A stretch of DNA of 64,000 bases from Arthrobacter sp. ISL-28 (GTDB lineage: Bacteria > Actinomycetota > Actinomycetes > Actinomycetales > Micrococcaceae). The stretch covers positions 62,001 through 126,000 of the forward strand of contig NZ_JAGGPJ010000010.1 of assembly GCF_018613875.1 (NCBI RefSeq), written 5' to 3'. This document shows, piece by piece, positions 1-8,586 of the stretch. How positions within the stretch are numbered: the first letter of the stretch is position 1; each line of letters starts with the position of its first letter. The notes beneath the pieces are model-generated. The model saw nothing but the letters and a program-made list of their open reading frames with translations. It was not told the DNA's origin and did no database searches. Made by a program: the position numbers and the translations under genes.

Positions 1-2505
1 TTTGGCAGCATTGCCATCGCTGAACTCAACCGGTCCGTCTGGGAGCTGCAGCAGGACATTGCGACCCTCAGAGGGCTGATGCACGAGCTGCCCATGGAGC
101 TGCCGCGCCGCCACGAGATCCTCCGCGCTCTGGAGCGGATGATGGACATCATGGATCCGGACGACGTCGCTGGTACCGCAGCTGCCGGCCGGGCAGCACT
201 GGCCGGGGTGTTGGCCCGGCCCGCCTACGGCTCAGCCCACCAGCTGCTCGCCACCGGGCATGCGCACATCGATTCCGCATGGCTGTGGCCTGTCCGGGAG
301 ACCATGAGGAAATGCGCGCGCACCTTTTCGAACGTGGTCGCACTCATGGACGATGATCCGGACTTCGTGTTCTCGTGCTCCTCAGCGCAGCAGATGGCAT
401 GGATCAAGCAGTTTTATCCCGAGCTGTTCGGGCGGATCCGGGAGAAAGTGAAATCCGGCCAGTTCGTTCCCGTCGGCGGCATGTGGGTTGAATCCGACAC
501 CAACATGCCGGGCGGGGAAGCCATGGCGCGGCAGTTCCTCGAGGGCAAAAGCTTCTTCCTGGACGAATTCGGCATCGACTGCCAGGAGGCGTGGCTTCCG
601 GACTCGTTCGGTTATTCCGCCGCCCTGCCGCAGATCGTCAAAGCCGCGGGCAGCCAGTGGTTCCTCACCCAGAAGATCTCGTGGAACCAGATCAACCGGA
701 TGCCGCACCACACCTTCAACTGGGAGGGGATCGACGGCACCCGGCTCTTCACCCACTTCCCGCCCGTGGACACCTACAACTCCGAGCTCACCGCCCGGGA
801 CCTCGCCCACGCCGAACGGAACTACCGGGACCACGGCCACGGCACCATCTCGCTGGTCCCCTTCGGATACGGCGACGGCGGAGGCGGCCCGACCCGCGAG
901 ATGCTCGCCGCCGCCCACCGCGCAGCGGATCTGGAGGGTTCGCCGAAAGTCCGGATCGGAACGGCGCGCAGCTTCTTCGAGCAGGCAGAGGCCGAGTACA
1001 CGGCGCTGCCCGTGTGGGTGGGGGAAATGTACCTCGAACTCCACCGTGGAACCTACACCAGCCAGGCCCGGACCAAGCAGGGGAACAGGCGCAGCGAGCA
1101 TCTGCTCCGTGAAGCCGAATTGTGGTGCGCCACTGCTGCGATCCGCACCGGCGGTGCCTTCACCTATCCCGCAGCCGAACTGAAACGGCTGTGGCGGCTT
1201 GTCCTCCTCCAGCAGTTCCACGACATCCTGCCCGGCAGTTCCATCGCCTGGGTGCACCAGGACGCCGAACGGAATTACGCCGCCATCGCCAAGGGACTCG
1301 AAGAGCTCATCGCCCAGGCTGGGGCCGCCGCACTGGGGGAGGGCAGCGAGGAGTTTCTGCTCAACGCGGGCCCGCACGAACGCAACGGGGTTGCGGCGCT
1401 CGCGGCCGCCGCTCCGCCTCCGGGGCCGGAGACCTCCGTGCAGGTAGCCGCCCGGGACGGCGGCTTCCTGCTGGACAACGGCATCATCCGTGCCGTGCTG
1501 GACGCCAATGGCCTGCTGACGTCGCTGCGCGATCACGCGAGCGGCAGGGAAGCCATCGCCCCGGGTCAGTTCGGCAACCACCTGGAACTTCACCGCGACA
1601 CCCCCAACGAATGGGACGCTTGGGACATTGACGAGTTCTACCGGCGGAACGTCACGTCACTGACCGAAGCGGCCTCGGTGACGCTGGAGCGGCAGGGCGG
1701 TGACGCCGTCGTCGTGGTTGAACGTCTTACGGGCGCCTCACGCATCACGCAGCGCATCAGGATGGCTTCGGGGAGCAGCTCGCTCGGCATCTCCACCGAG
1801 GTCGACTGGCAGGAGCGCGAAAAGCTGCTCAAGCTGGGGTTCCCGCTGGATCTCAGGGCTGACCGCTCAGCCGCCGAGACGCAGTTCGGGCATGTTTTCC
1901 GGCCCACCCATGTCAATACTTCCTGGGAGGCGGCCAAGTTCGAGATCTGCGCGCACCGCTGGATCCACGTCGCAGAACCCGGCTATGGCGTGGCCATAGC
2001 CAATGCCTCCACCTACGGGCACGATGTTGCCAGGAGCATCAGGGACGACGGCGGCACCACCACCACCGTCCGACTCTCCCTGTTGCGTGCGGCGAAGTTC
2101 CCTGACCCCCAGGCAGACCGTGGCAGGCACGTTCTGGACGTCTGGATCCGCCCCGGCGCAGGAATTGCAGAGGCTGTCGAAGAGGGCTACCTCGCCAACC
2201 TCGCCCCGCGGAAAATGCGGGGCGGGCACGCGGTCGAGCCGCTGGTCTCCGTGGACAGCGTGGCGCTGGTGGTTGAGGCCGTGAAGCTGGCGGAGGACGG
2301 GTCCGGGGACGTCATCGTGCGTCTGTACGAGTCGCTGGGCGAACGCTCCACGGGGCATGTCACGGCTAACTTCCCCACCAAGCAGGTCCACGCCGTGGAC
2401 CTGTTGGAGCGGAGGATTGAGGCGCCGGGAGTCGCTGCGGGAAAGAATTCAGCGGACCTCGTGCTGCGCCCGTTCCAGCTGGTCACCCTCAGGTTCGTGC
2501 GCTGA
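1..2505 (+). CDS. Alpha-mannosidase, GH38 family (5' end outside window)
   Basis: The frame is open from base 1, so the start and roughly the first 150-200 residues lie upstream; 834 residues remain. Glycoside hydrolase family 38 enzymes hydrolyse alpha-mannosides with a Zn-bound retaining mechanism. The window holds the Zn-site motif HAHIDSAWLWP (about base 259) and the nucleophile motif AWLPDSFGYS, whose Asp codon is at 601-603. The rest is the usual helical middle domain and C-terminal beta-sandwich. No signal peptide can be judged. The gene stands alone; a minus-strand ABC importer converges on it 20 bp downstream. Family is clear; substrate linkage is not. Confidence 0.93.
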   Translation, partial: FGSIAIAELNRSVWELQQDIATLRGLMHELPMELPRRHEILRALERMMDIMDPDDVAGTAAAGRAALAGVLARPAYGSAHQLLATGHAHIDSAWLWPVRETMRKCARTFSNVVALMDDDPDFVFSCSSAQQMAWIKQFYPELFGRIREKVKSGQFVPVGGMWVESDTNMPGGEAMARQFLEGKSFFLDEFGIDCQEAWLPDSFGYSAALPQIVKAAGSQWFLTQKISWNQINRMPHHTFNWEGIDGTRLFTHFPPVDTYNSELTARDLAHAERNYRDHGHGTISLVPFGYGDGGGGPTREMLAAAHRAADLEGSPKVRIGTARSFFEQAEAEYTALPVWVGEMYLELHRGTYTSQARTKQGNRRSEHLLREAELWCATAAIRTGGAFTYPAAELKRLWRLVLLQQFHDILPGSSIAWVHQDAERNYAAIAKGLEELIAQAGAAALGEGSEEFLLNAGPHERNGVAALAAAAPPPGPETSVQVAARDGGFLLDNGIIRAVLDANGLLTSLRDHASGREAIAPGQFGNHLELHRDTPNEWDAWDIDEFYRRNVTSLTEAASVTLERQGGDAVVVVERLTGASRITQRIRMASGSSSLGISTEVDWQEREKLLKLGFPLDLRADRSAAETQFGHVFRPTHVNTSWEAAKFEICAHRWIHVAEPGYGVAIANASTYGHDVARSIRDDGGTTTTVRLSLLRAAKFPDPQADRGRHVLDVWIRPGAGIAEAVEEGYLANLAPRKMRGGHAVEPLVSVDSVALVVEAVKLAEDGSGDVIVRLYESLGERSTGHVTANFPTKQVHAVDLLERRIEAPGVAAGKNSADLVLRPFQLVTLRFVR

Positions 2506-2524
2506 CAGCCAGCGGGCAATACAG

Positions 2525-3349
2525 CTAGAACTCGTGCAGCAGCCGCTTGACGAACTGGCGGGTGCGCTCTTGGCGCGGCGCCCGGAGGACTTCGGCAGCC
2601 GGGCCCCGTTCCACCACCACGCCGCCGTCCATGAAGATGACCTCATCGGCCACCTGCCGGGCGAAGGCGAGCTCGTGGGTGACGATCACCATGGTCCAGC
2701 CTTCCTCGGCCAGTTCCTGGATGACACCCAGGACATCGCCCACCAGTTCCGGGTCAAGGGCGGACGTGGGTTCGTCGAACAGCAGCAGCTGGGGCTTCAG
2801 GGCCAGGGCACGCACAATCCCCACCCGCTGCTGCTGCCCGCCGGACAGTTCGAACGGGTAGGCGTCGCGCTTGTCGGCCAGGCCCACCCGCGCCAGCAGC
2901 TTCTCCGCCTCCGCGACAGCTTCGGCACGCTTCCGCTTCTGCACCTGGACCGGGCCCTCAATCACGTTCTGCAAGACGGTCATGTGCGGAAAGAGGTTGT
3001 AGTGCTGGAAGACCATGGCGCTGCGGTCGCGCAGGTCCGAGATGTCCTTCTTGGCGACCCTGGACGAGAAGTCGAGCGAGAGGTCCTTGCCGGTGGCGGT
3101 GTCCGCGAAGGTGACGGTGCCGGCGTCGGGCGTTTCCAATCCGTTCAGCGAACGGAGCACGGTGGTCTTGCCGGAACCCGAGGGCCCGATGAGGGCCACC
3201 ACGTTACCGCGGCGCACATCGAGGTCAATGTCCCGGAGCACCACATTGCTGCCGAAGGCCTTGGCCAGGTTGCGCACGGACAGCACCGGCTTGGGCTGGG
3301 GCGAGCCGGCGCCGGCTGGCTGGCCGGCGGACTGGCTAGTGGGCGACAT
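2525..3349 (-). CDS. Polar amino-acid ABC transporter ATPase
   Basis: ATP-hydrolysing subunit of a polar amino-acid importer (GlnQ/TcyN type), 274 aa. It has Walker A GPSGSGKTT (about residue 55), Q-loop VFQHYNLFPHMTV, signature LSGGQQQRVGIVRAL, Walker B LLLFDEPTSALDPE and H-loop VTHE, in order and complete. About 20 extra Pro/Ala/Gly-rich residues precede the first strand. It is the last gene of a three-gene minus-strand operon and overlaps the permease gene by 14 bp, so translation is probably coupled. The substrate is inferred from the binding protein at 4002-4820. Confidence 0.95.
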   Translation of the reverse strand: MSPTSQSAGQPAGAGSPQPKPVLSVRNLAKAFGSNVVLRDIDLDVRRGNVVALIGPSGSGKTTVLRSLNGLETPDAGTVTFADTATGKDLSLDFSSRVAKKDISDLRDRSAMVFQHYNLFPHMTVLQNVIEGPVQVQKRKRAEAVAEAEKLLARVGLADKRDAYPFELSGGQQQRVGIVRALALKPQLLLFDEPTSALDPELVGDVLGVIQELAEEGWTMVIVTHELAFARQVADEVIFMDGGVVVERGPAAEVLRAPRQERTRQFVKRLLHEF

Positions 3350-4001
3350 AGCGGTCCAATCTCTTTTCGAGGACGGATTGCCCCGAGGACAGCGCCAGGC
3401 AGATGACCCAGTAGACCAGTGCGGCCTCGAGGTACAGCACCATGAACTCCTGGCTGAAGGCAGCGATCTGCTGGGCGTTCCGGAAAAGCTCTGTGACCAG
3501 GATCAGCGACGCCAGGGAGGTGTCTTTGACCAGCGAAATGAAGGTGTTGGAGAGCGGGGGCACGGACACCCGAGCGGCCTGCGGCAGGATGATGCGGCGC
3601 AACGACTGACCGCGCGACATGCCGATGGTGTGCCCTGCCTCCCACTGACCCTTGGGCACCGAAAGGATGGCCGCCCGGATCACTTCGGCGGCATAGCCGC
3701 CGATGTTCAGCGAGAACGCGATGATGGCGCTCGGCCACGGATCGAGCTTCACCCCCAGGCTGGGCAGGCCGTAGAAAATCACGAAAAGCTGCACCAGCAG
3801 CGGCGTGCCGCGGATCACTGAGACGTAAAACCTGGCCGCCCCCGACATGACCGCGTTCCGGCTGAGCCGCATGAGCGCCACGAGCAGTGCCAGGGCCAGG
3901 CCGAAGGCGAAGGAAGCCAAGGTCAGCGGGATGGTGCCTGTGACGGCTCCCGCGATGATCGGGCCGAAGGAGCTCCAGACGAGGTCCCAGTTGAACGGCA
4001 T
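3336..4001 (-). CDS. Polar amino-acid ABC transporter permease
   Basis: Inner-membrane permease of the HisMQ family, 221 aa, with about five membrane helices. The EAA coupling loop is visible as EAGHTIGMSRGQSLRRIILP (about residues 136-155), the usual contact for the ATPase. The start codon abuts the stop of the binding-protein gene with no gap, and the 3' end overlaps the ATPase gene. One permease gene only, so the transporter probably works with a homodimeric membrane part, as in the cystine-type YecSC/TcyB systems. Confidence 0.95.
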   Translation of the reverse strand: MPFNWDLVWSSFGPIIAGAVTGTIPLTLASFAFGLALALLVALMRLSRNAVMSGAARFYVSVIRGTPLLVQLFVIFYGLPSLGVKLDPWPSAIIAFSLNIGGYAAEVIRAAILSVPKGQWEAGHTIGMSRGQSLRRIILPQAARVSVPPLSNTFISLVKDTSLASLILVTELFRNAQQIAAFSQEFMVLYLEAALVYWVICLALSSGQSVLEKRLDRYVAH

Positions 4002-4820
4002 TTACTTGGTGACGTCCGCGCCGAAGTACTTCTCCGAGATCTTGGCCAGGGTGCCGTCGGCACGAAGATCAGCCAGGGCCTTGTCCACAGCGGCGGTGAG
4101 TTCCGTGGAACCCTTGCGGAAGACGAAGGCGCTTTCTGTCTTTTCCGTCGATTCGGCGGCGATCTTCAGCCCGGAGTCCGGGTTGGTCTTCGCGTAGTCG
4201 AGGTAGGTGAGCTTGTCATTGACGATGGCGTCCACGCGGCCCTGCCGGACCAGGGTCACGCCCTGCGCCCAACCTTCCACGGCCTGGACATTGGCACCGG
4301 CGTCCACAGCGATTTTGTAAAAGTTGCTGGTCAGCGACTGTGCCGTGGTCTTGCCCTTGAGGCTTTCGAAGCCGGTGATGCTGTTGTTGTCGGCCTTCGT
4401 CACGATCACACCAGTGGAGACGGTGTACGGGGCGGAGAATTCGTACTTCGCTTTGCGTTCGGGATTGATGGAGATCTGGTTCGCGATGGTGTCGAAGCGC
4501 TTGGCGTCGAGGCCGGCGAAGATGCCGTCGAACTGGGTTTCCTCGAACTTGGCCTTCACGCCCAGTTTGTCCGCGACGGCCTTGGCGATCTCGACGTCGA
4601 AGCCGGTGAGCTCGCCGGCTCCCTTGGCGTGGAAGCTGAACGGCTTGTAGGTCCCCTCGGTGGCGATGACGATCTCGCCCTTGGATTTCACATCGCTCAG
4701 CGACGTGTCCGAGCCGGTTGTCGCCGTCGGCGTCTGCGAACCGCCGCAGCCGGACAGCGCCAGGGCCAGGGCGGCGAGAGCGGCTGCGATTGCACTGCGG
4801 CGGGTACTGAGACGGTTCAT
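4002..4820 (-). CDS. Amino-acid (probably cystine) ABC substrate-binding lipoprotein
   Basis: Solute-binding protein family 3, 272 aa. A lipoprotein signal with lipobox LSGC (Cys25) anchors it to the outer face of the membrane. The ligand-domain opening EGTYKPFSFH and the later segments TSNFYKIAVDAGA and VNDKLTYLDYAK resemble cystine-binding TcyA/FliY proteins more than glutamate or histidine binders; this assignment is by memory of family patterns. First gene of the importer operon; the start has GAAGGAA-like SD sequence just upstream. Confidence 0.88.
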   Translation of the reverse strand: MNRLSTRRSAIAAALAALALALSGCGGSQTPTATTGSDTSLSDVKSKGEIVIATEGTYKPFSFHAKGAGELTGFDVEIAKAVADKLGVKAKFEETQFDGIFAGLDAKRFDTIANQISINPERKAKYEFSAPYTVSTGVIVTKADNNSITGFESLKGKTTAQSLTSNFYKIAVDAGANVQAVEGWAQGVTLVRQGRVDAIVNDKLTYLDYAKTNPDSGLKIAAESTEKTESAFVFRKGSTELTAAVDKALADLRADGTLAKISEKYFGADVTK

Positions 4821-5160
4821 GGCGTTCCTTCATCTGCTGGCTGCTGAGGGCTTTTCACGGCGGCCAAAGCCAAACACCCGCGAGACTACCCCTTGCAACG
4901 TCCGGGTGAAGCCCTTTTATTTCGCCATCTTACGGGGCGGGAACCAGCGCCTTTAAACAGGCTGAGTGGGGGCGGTCCCCAACGGCCGCCACCACTCATC
5001 CCCCCAATGCGTGCTCCAGCAGGCGCCACGGCCCGATCTTGACGGAAGGGCCAGGCAGCAGCTGCTTTCACACATTCATGATTCTCTCACGGTCTAATGA
5101 TTTTGTGAATCCCATATGGCTGCCTTTCGGTAGATGACTTTCCGGGCGGCGCTTTGGCCG
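4821..5160. other. 340-bp non-coding leader upstream of the amino-acid importer
   Basis: No credible gene on either strand. It must contain the promoter and leader of the minus-strand importer operon and the 3' end of the membrane-protein gene ending at 5161. A strong imperfect hairpin at 4964-4997 (12-bp arms, one mismatch, 10-nt loop) is the only clear structure. I compared it with SAM-type riboswitch patterns and found no convincing match. Confidence 0.6.
4964..4997. repeat. Imperfect inverted repeat in the importer leader
   Basis: Arms GAGTGGGGGCGG (4964-4975) and CCGCCACCACTC (4986-4997) pair over 12 positions with one mismatch. It lies about 145 bp before the importer start. No T-tract follows on either strand, so it does not look like a plain intrinsic terminator. 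It could be an mRNA leader structure or the end of the upstream minus-strand transcript. Confidence 0.6.
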
Positions 5161-5907
5161 CTATCCACGGCCGGCGGAAGGCCGCCCCGGATGGGCCGTG
5201 ACCGTCCTGCCCGCCCGCAGCCTGGCGAGCCAGATCAGCGTCAGCCCAAAGACGAAGCACAAAATGGCGGTGTAATTGATGATGAACTCCACGGAGCCCA
5301 GGGACTGCGGAATGAGCGGGAAAAGTAGGCTGAGGGTGATCGCTGCCGCTCCGATCGCCAGCAGCAGGGCCCCGAGCCGGAGCATGACCGGCAGGCTGCT
5401 GCGAACGCCGCGCAGCATGGCAGGCAGTATGGCAAGGCAAACGTAGGCCGGGTATGCGCGACCTGCAGCGCCGTAGTACTCCACGAGGGTAGCGTTCCGT
5501 TCATCCTTCATGCTGACGGCCGCCATCCCCGCCGATGACCCCTCAGTATCCAGCAGGGCAAAGAGGACTATCAGGGCGGCGGATATCGCCGCCAGGACCA
5601 CATAGCCGGCCCGCCCTCGGATGAGCTGGAGTCCGTAAGTATCTCCGAACGCCTTGGCGATCCGGATGCCGAGGAAGTAGATGGTCCCGAAGATAATGAA
5701 CCGCAGGAGCAGATTGGCCACATTGGTGTTTCCGAGCAGGCCGTCAATTGCCGCATAGGGACCCTTGATGCTCAACAGCGTGGCAACGGTCAGCAACGCG
5801 AAAATATAGAAGAGCGATCTGTTCTTCTTGTGGATCAGGTTGGGGATCCGCGACAGCGCCGCAGCCCCACACACGATCAGGGTGGTCCACTGCAGTGTCT
5901 CGATCAT
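5161..5907 (-). CDS. Multi-pass membrane protein, possibly MAB_1171c-like
   Basis: 248 aa from ATG at 5907, with about seven hydrophobic helices (near residues 5-22, 34-52, 66-85, 105-124, 155-170, 179-198, 212-230). The layout and a conserved-looking stretch before helix 3 recall the actinobacterial MAB_1171c-like membrane proteins that sit beside HTH regulators, but I cannot confirm the family. The start was chosen because ATG overlaps the stop of the upstream HTH gene as ATGA; an earlier in-frame start lies inside that gene. The pair is therefore translationally coupled. Function unknown. Confidence 0.75.
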   Translation of the reverse strand: MIETLQWTTLIVCGAAALSRIPNLIHKKNRSLFYIFALLTVATLLSIKGPYAAIDGLLGNTNVANLLLRFIIFGTIYFLGIRIAKAFGDTYGLQLIRGRAGYVVLAAISAALIVLFALLDTEGSSAGMAAVSMKDERNATLVEYYGAAGRAYPAYVCLAILPAMLRGVRSSLPVMLRLGALLLAIGAAAITLSLLFPLIPQSLGSVEFIINYTAILCFVFGLTLIWLARLRAGRTVTAHPGRPSAGRG

Positions 5908-6728
5908 CCGAGGTTCTCCCAAATCTTTTCCGTTTGTTCTTGGTCTTGTTCCTGGCGCCGCAGCATTTTCCCGAGCGCCTGGAGGCGTTCTCCCGCGAGG
6001 GCCGTGAGTTCGCCGTCGGTCAGCCTGTCCAGCGCAGCTTGCCGCGCGCCCGGCTCCCAGTTGGCTTCCTCTTCCGTGATCAGTCCCGTGGCCACCAGTC
6101 CGCCGGTGAGTCCGACGCCGGCAGCCCGGGAGGTGGCAATGGCCACTTCGGGGGCAAGACGGTTCGCGGTCAGCTGTGCGGAGTAGTTCTGTGGGGCAAT
6201 GCCCGTGGCGGCGGAGACGCGGTGCCGGAGTTCGCCGTCGTCGATCGCGTCCACCCAGTTCTTCACGGAAGTTGCATGCGGGGCTGGGCTGAGCTCCAGC
6301 GGCCCGGGACGCCGGGGACCTGCGGAACCCGCTGGTCCCGTGCCCTGGCCTGCTCCGGTCTCAAGGCCGGCCGGGGTGCCGGCTTCTGCCTCAGCCTCGG
6401 CCCCAGCTTCGACAGCGGGGGTGGAGCGCGCGATGACCGCGCGGAGCAGGTCGACAGTGGCAATCTGGCTGACCAGTTCCTGTGGAGAGGGCGGGATCTG
6501 GGGTCCGGCAAGGTCGCGGTAGTTCTCAAAGTACGCCAGCGAATCCACCGGATTCACGCCGAAGGCCCGGCTGATGCTGACCACCGTCGCCTCGGCCACT
6601 TTGCCCCGGACGAGCTGCTGGGCCAGCGTGGTTCGCTTGACCTTTGACAGCCTGCAGACGTCGGCCATGCTGGTGTCAGGTGCAATGCCGTGCAGCCAGC
6701 GCTGAAACGCTTTGGCGGGGAGTGGCAT
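5904..6728 (-). CDS. Helix-turn-helix regulator with long Ala/Gly/Pro linker
   Basis: 274 aa. Residues about 1-75 look like a XRE-like DNA-binding domain: a helix pair around SMADVCRLSKVKRTTLAQQL followed by a segment containing AFGVNPVDSLAYF. A low-complexity A/E/G/P linker (about 105-145) separates it from a second helical block (about 150-240) that resembles a degenerate repeat of the same fold. The gene is coupled by ATGA to the membrane-protein gene downstream and is divergent from the ABC-F gene. Target and ligand are unknown. Confidence 0.75.
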   Translation of the reverse strand: MPLPAKAFQRWLHGIAPDTSMADVCRLSKVKRTTLAQQLVRGKVAEATVVSISRAFGVNPVDSLAYFENYRDLAGPQIPPSPQELVSQIATVDLLRAVIARSTPAVEAGAEAEAEAGTPAGLETGAGQGTGPAGSAGPRRPGPLELSPAPHATSVKNWVDAIDDGELRHRVSAATGIAPQNYSAQLTANRLAPEVAIATSRAAGVGLTGGLVATGLITEEEANWEPGARQAALDRLTDGELTALAGERLQALGKMLRRQEQDQEQTEKIWENLG

Positions 6729-6785
6729 GGAACGCTCTCTGCTGAACGATGGGTTGGCACGATGGTAGCTGCCAGTAGTCTCGAT

Positions 6786-6814
6786 TTTACCCAGCCCGCA
6801 GCTTCAACTATGCT
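6786..6814 (+). promoter_or_regulatory. Candidate promoter of the ABC-F/exporter operon
   Basis: TTTACC (6786-6791) and TATGCT (6809-6814) are separated by exactly 17 bp. The predicted transcript would start near 6819-6823, directly at the base of the hairpin at 6823-6867. Read from sequence only. Confidence 0.55.
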
Positions 6815-6822
6815 AGTTGCTC

Positions 6823-6870
6823 GAACCCGCTGGTCCGTATACCCCCCAAGTCCGGACCAGCGGGTTCTTT
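6823..6870 (+). terminator. 5'-leader hairpin, possible attenuator of the ABC-F gene
   Basis: Perfect 15-bp stem: GAACCCGCTGGTCCG (6823-6837) with CGGACCAGCGGGTTC (6853-6867), 15-nt loop, followed by TTT (6868-6870). It lies between a promoter and the ABC-F start at 6922, so it cannot end the upstream divergent gene. ABC-F resistance genes are known to be controlled by leader attenuation in other bacteria; applying that here is inference. A weaker 6-bp pairing (6875-6880 with 6901-6906) sits just before the SD GAGAGGA. Confidence 0.6.
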
Positions 6871-6921
6871 CATGCCGCCGGTATTTCATGCCGATGCGGG
6901 CGGCGGTGAGAGGATGGATTA

Positions 6922-8586
6922 ATGACTGCAACCCTTGTTGCCAAAGACCTTGCGGGCGGCCATGATCACCGCACCCTCTTCTCAAAGCTTTCCCTGACGG
7001 TGGCCCCCGGTGATGTGATGGGCGTGGTCGGGGCCAACGGAGCCGGCAAATCAACGCTGCTCCGCCTCCTTGCCGGCGTGGACCAGCCGCAGGAGGGAAC
7101 TGTGAGCCTGGCTCCGTCGGATGCCTTCGTGGGGTGGCTCCCGCAGGAACATGAGAGGGTTGCCGGCGAGACGGTGGCAGCCTACATTGCCCGCCGCACC
7201 GGCTGCGCCCAAGCCACCGCGGAGATGGAGGCCACTGCCGAAGCGCTTGGCGGGGGAGCCCCCGGCGCGGACGATGCGTACTCCTCGGCGTTCGACCGCT
7301 GGATGGCGTCCGGCGCCGCTGACCTTGACGAGCGCATCGCGCCCGTCCTCGCCGATCTCGGCCTGGACGTCGGAGCGGATGCGGAAATGACGGGCCTTTC
7401 CGGTGGCCAGGCGGCACGCGTGGCGCTCGCCGCCCTGCTGCTGAGCCGGTTCGACGTCGTCCTCCTGGACGAGCCCACGAACGACCTGGACCTGGACGGC
7501 CTCGCCAGGCTGGAGTCCTTTGTGCAGGGCCTGCGCGGCGGCGCCGTGCTGGTCTCTCACGACCGCGAGTTCCTGGCCCGCTGCGTGACCACCATCGTCG
7601 AACTGGACCTCGCCCAGAATTCCGTGGCGGTCTACGACGGCGGCTACGAGGCGTTCCTGGAGGAGCGCGCAGTGGCCCGCCGGCACGCCCGCGAACGCTA
7701 CGAGGAGTTCGCCTCCACGAAGGCGGATCTGGTGTCCCGGGCCCGGACCCAGCGCGAGTGGAGCTCGCAGGGCGTCCGGAACGCGATGAAGAAAAGCCCG
7801 GACAACGACAAGATCCGGCGCGCAGCGAGCACCGAATCGTCGGAAAAGCAGGCGCAGAAGGTCCGGCAGATGGAGTCTCGCATCGCCCGGTTGGACGTGG
7901 TGGAGGAGCCGCGGAAGGAATGGCAGCTGCAGTTCAGCATCGGCCAGGCGCCGCGCTCCAGTTCCGTGGTGGCAACGCTCCGCGACGCCGTGGTCCGGCA
8001 GGGGAGCTTCACGCTGGGGCCGGTAAACCTCCAGCTCAACGCCGGCGAACGGATCGGCATCACCGGTCCAAACGGCGCCGGCAAGTCGACGCTGCTCCGC
8101 CTGCTGCTGGGAGTGCAGAAGCCGGACGCCGGTGACGCTTCCAGAGGCGCTTCGGTGGCTGTCGGTGAGATCGACCAGGCCCGCGGGCTGCTGGCAGGCC
8201 ACCTGAACCTGGGCGACGCCGTCGAAGTGGTGCTGGCCGAACAGACGCCGGCCGAGGTGCGTACCCTGCTGGCCAAGTTCGGGCTGAAGGCGGACCATAC
8301 TTCCCGCACGGTCGATTCCTTGTCGCCGGGGGAACGCACCCGCGCCGCCCTGGCCCTCCTGCAGGCCCGGGGCGTGAACCTGCTGGTCCTGGACGAACCC
8401 ACCAACCACCTGGACCTCCCGGCCATCGAACAGCTGGAAGAGGCCCTGGAAAGCTACGAGGGCGCCCTGCTGCTGGTCACGCACGACCGCCGGCTGCTGG
8501 AAAACGTCCGGCTCGATGCGCGCTGGAACGTGGACAGCGGCGTCGTCTCCGAATTCATGACGGGCAAGACGGAGTTCAAACGATGA
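6922..8586 (+). CDS. ABC-F family ATPase (ribosome-protection type)
   Basis: 554 aa, two nucleotide-binding domains and no membrane helices. NBD1 has GANGAGKST and LSGGQAARVAL with Walker B VVLLDEPTNDLD; NBD2 has GPNGAGKST and LSPGERTRAAL with LLVLDEPTNHLD. A charged linker (about residues 235-330) joins them. This is the ABC-F fold, which acts on the ribosome rather than as a pump. The length, linker and leader hairpin suggest an antibiotic-resistance class, such as the actinobacterial OleB/TlrC-like proteins; EttA/Uup-like housekeeping is the alternative. It overlaps the next ABC exporter gene by ATGA. SD GAGAGGA precedes the start. Confidence 0.9.
   Translation: MTATLVAKDLAGGHDHRTLFSKLSLTVAPGDVMGVVGANGAGKSTLLRLLAGVDQPQEGTVSLAPSDAFVGWLPQEHERVAGETVAAYIARRTGCAQATAEMEATAEALGGGAPGADDAYSSAFDRWMASGAADLDERIAPVLADLGLDVGADAEMTGLSGGQAARVALAALLLSRFDVVLLDEPTNDLDLDGLARLESFVQGLRGGAVLVSHDREFLARCVTTIVELDLAQNSVAVYDGGYEAFLEERAVARRHARERYEEFASTKADLVSRARTQREWSSQGVRNAMKKSPDNDKIRRAASTESSEKQAQKVRQMESRIARLDVVEEPRKEWQLQFSIGQAPRSSSVVATLRDAVVRQGSFTLGPVNLQLNAGERIGITGPNGAGKSTLLRLLLGVQKPDAGDASRGASVAVGEIDQARGLLAGHLNLGDAVEVVLAEQTPAEVRTLLAKFGLKADHTSRTVDSLSPGERTRAALALLQARGVNLLVLDEPTNHLDLPAIEQLEEALESYEGALLLVTHDRRLLENVRLDARWNVDSGVVSEFMTGKTEFKR

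Noticed and set aside
4861..5000. Possible SAM-type riboswitch before the cystine-type importer
   Set aside because: GCAAC and CCGGGTGA fragments recall actinobacterial SAM motifs but occur on the wrong strand and without the paired core, so no riboswitch is called.
6810..6921. Leader peptide starting at ATG 6810 before the ABC-F gene
   Set aside because: The ATG lies inside the proposed -10 box (6809-6814), so it would not be transcribed, and the frame has no stop before the ABC-F gene.
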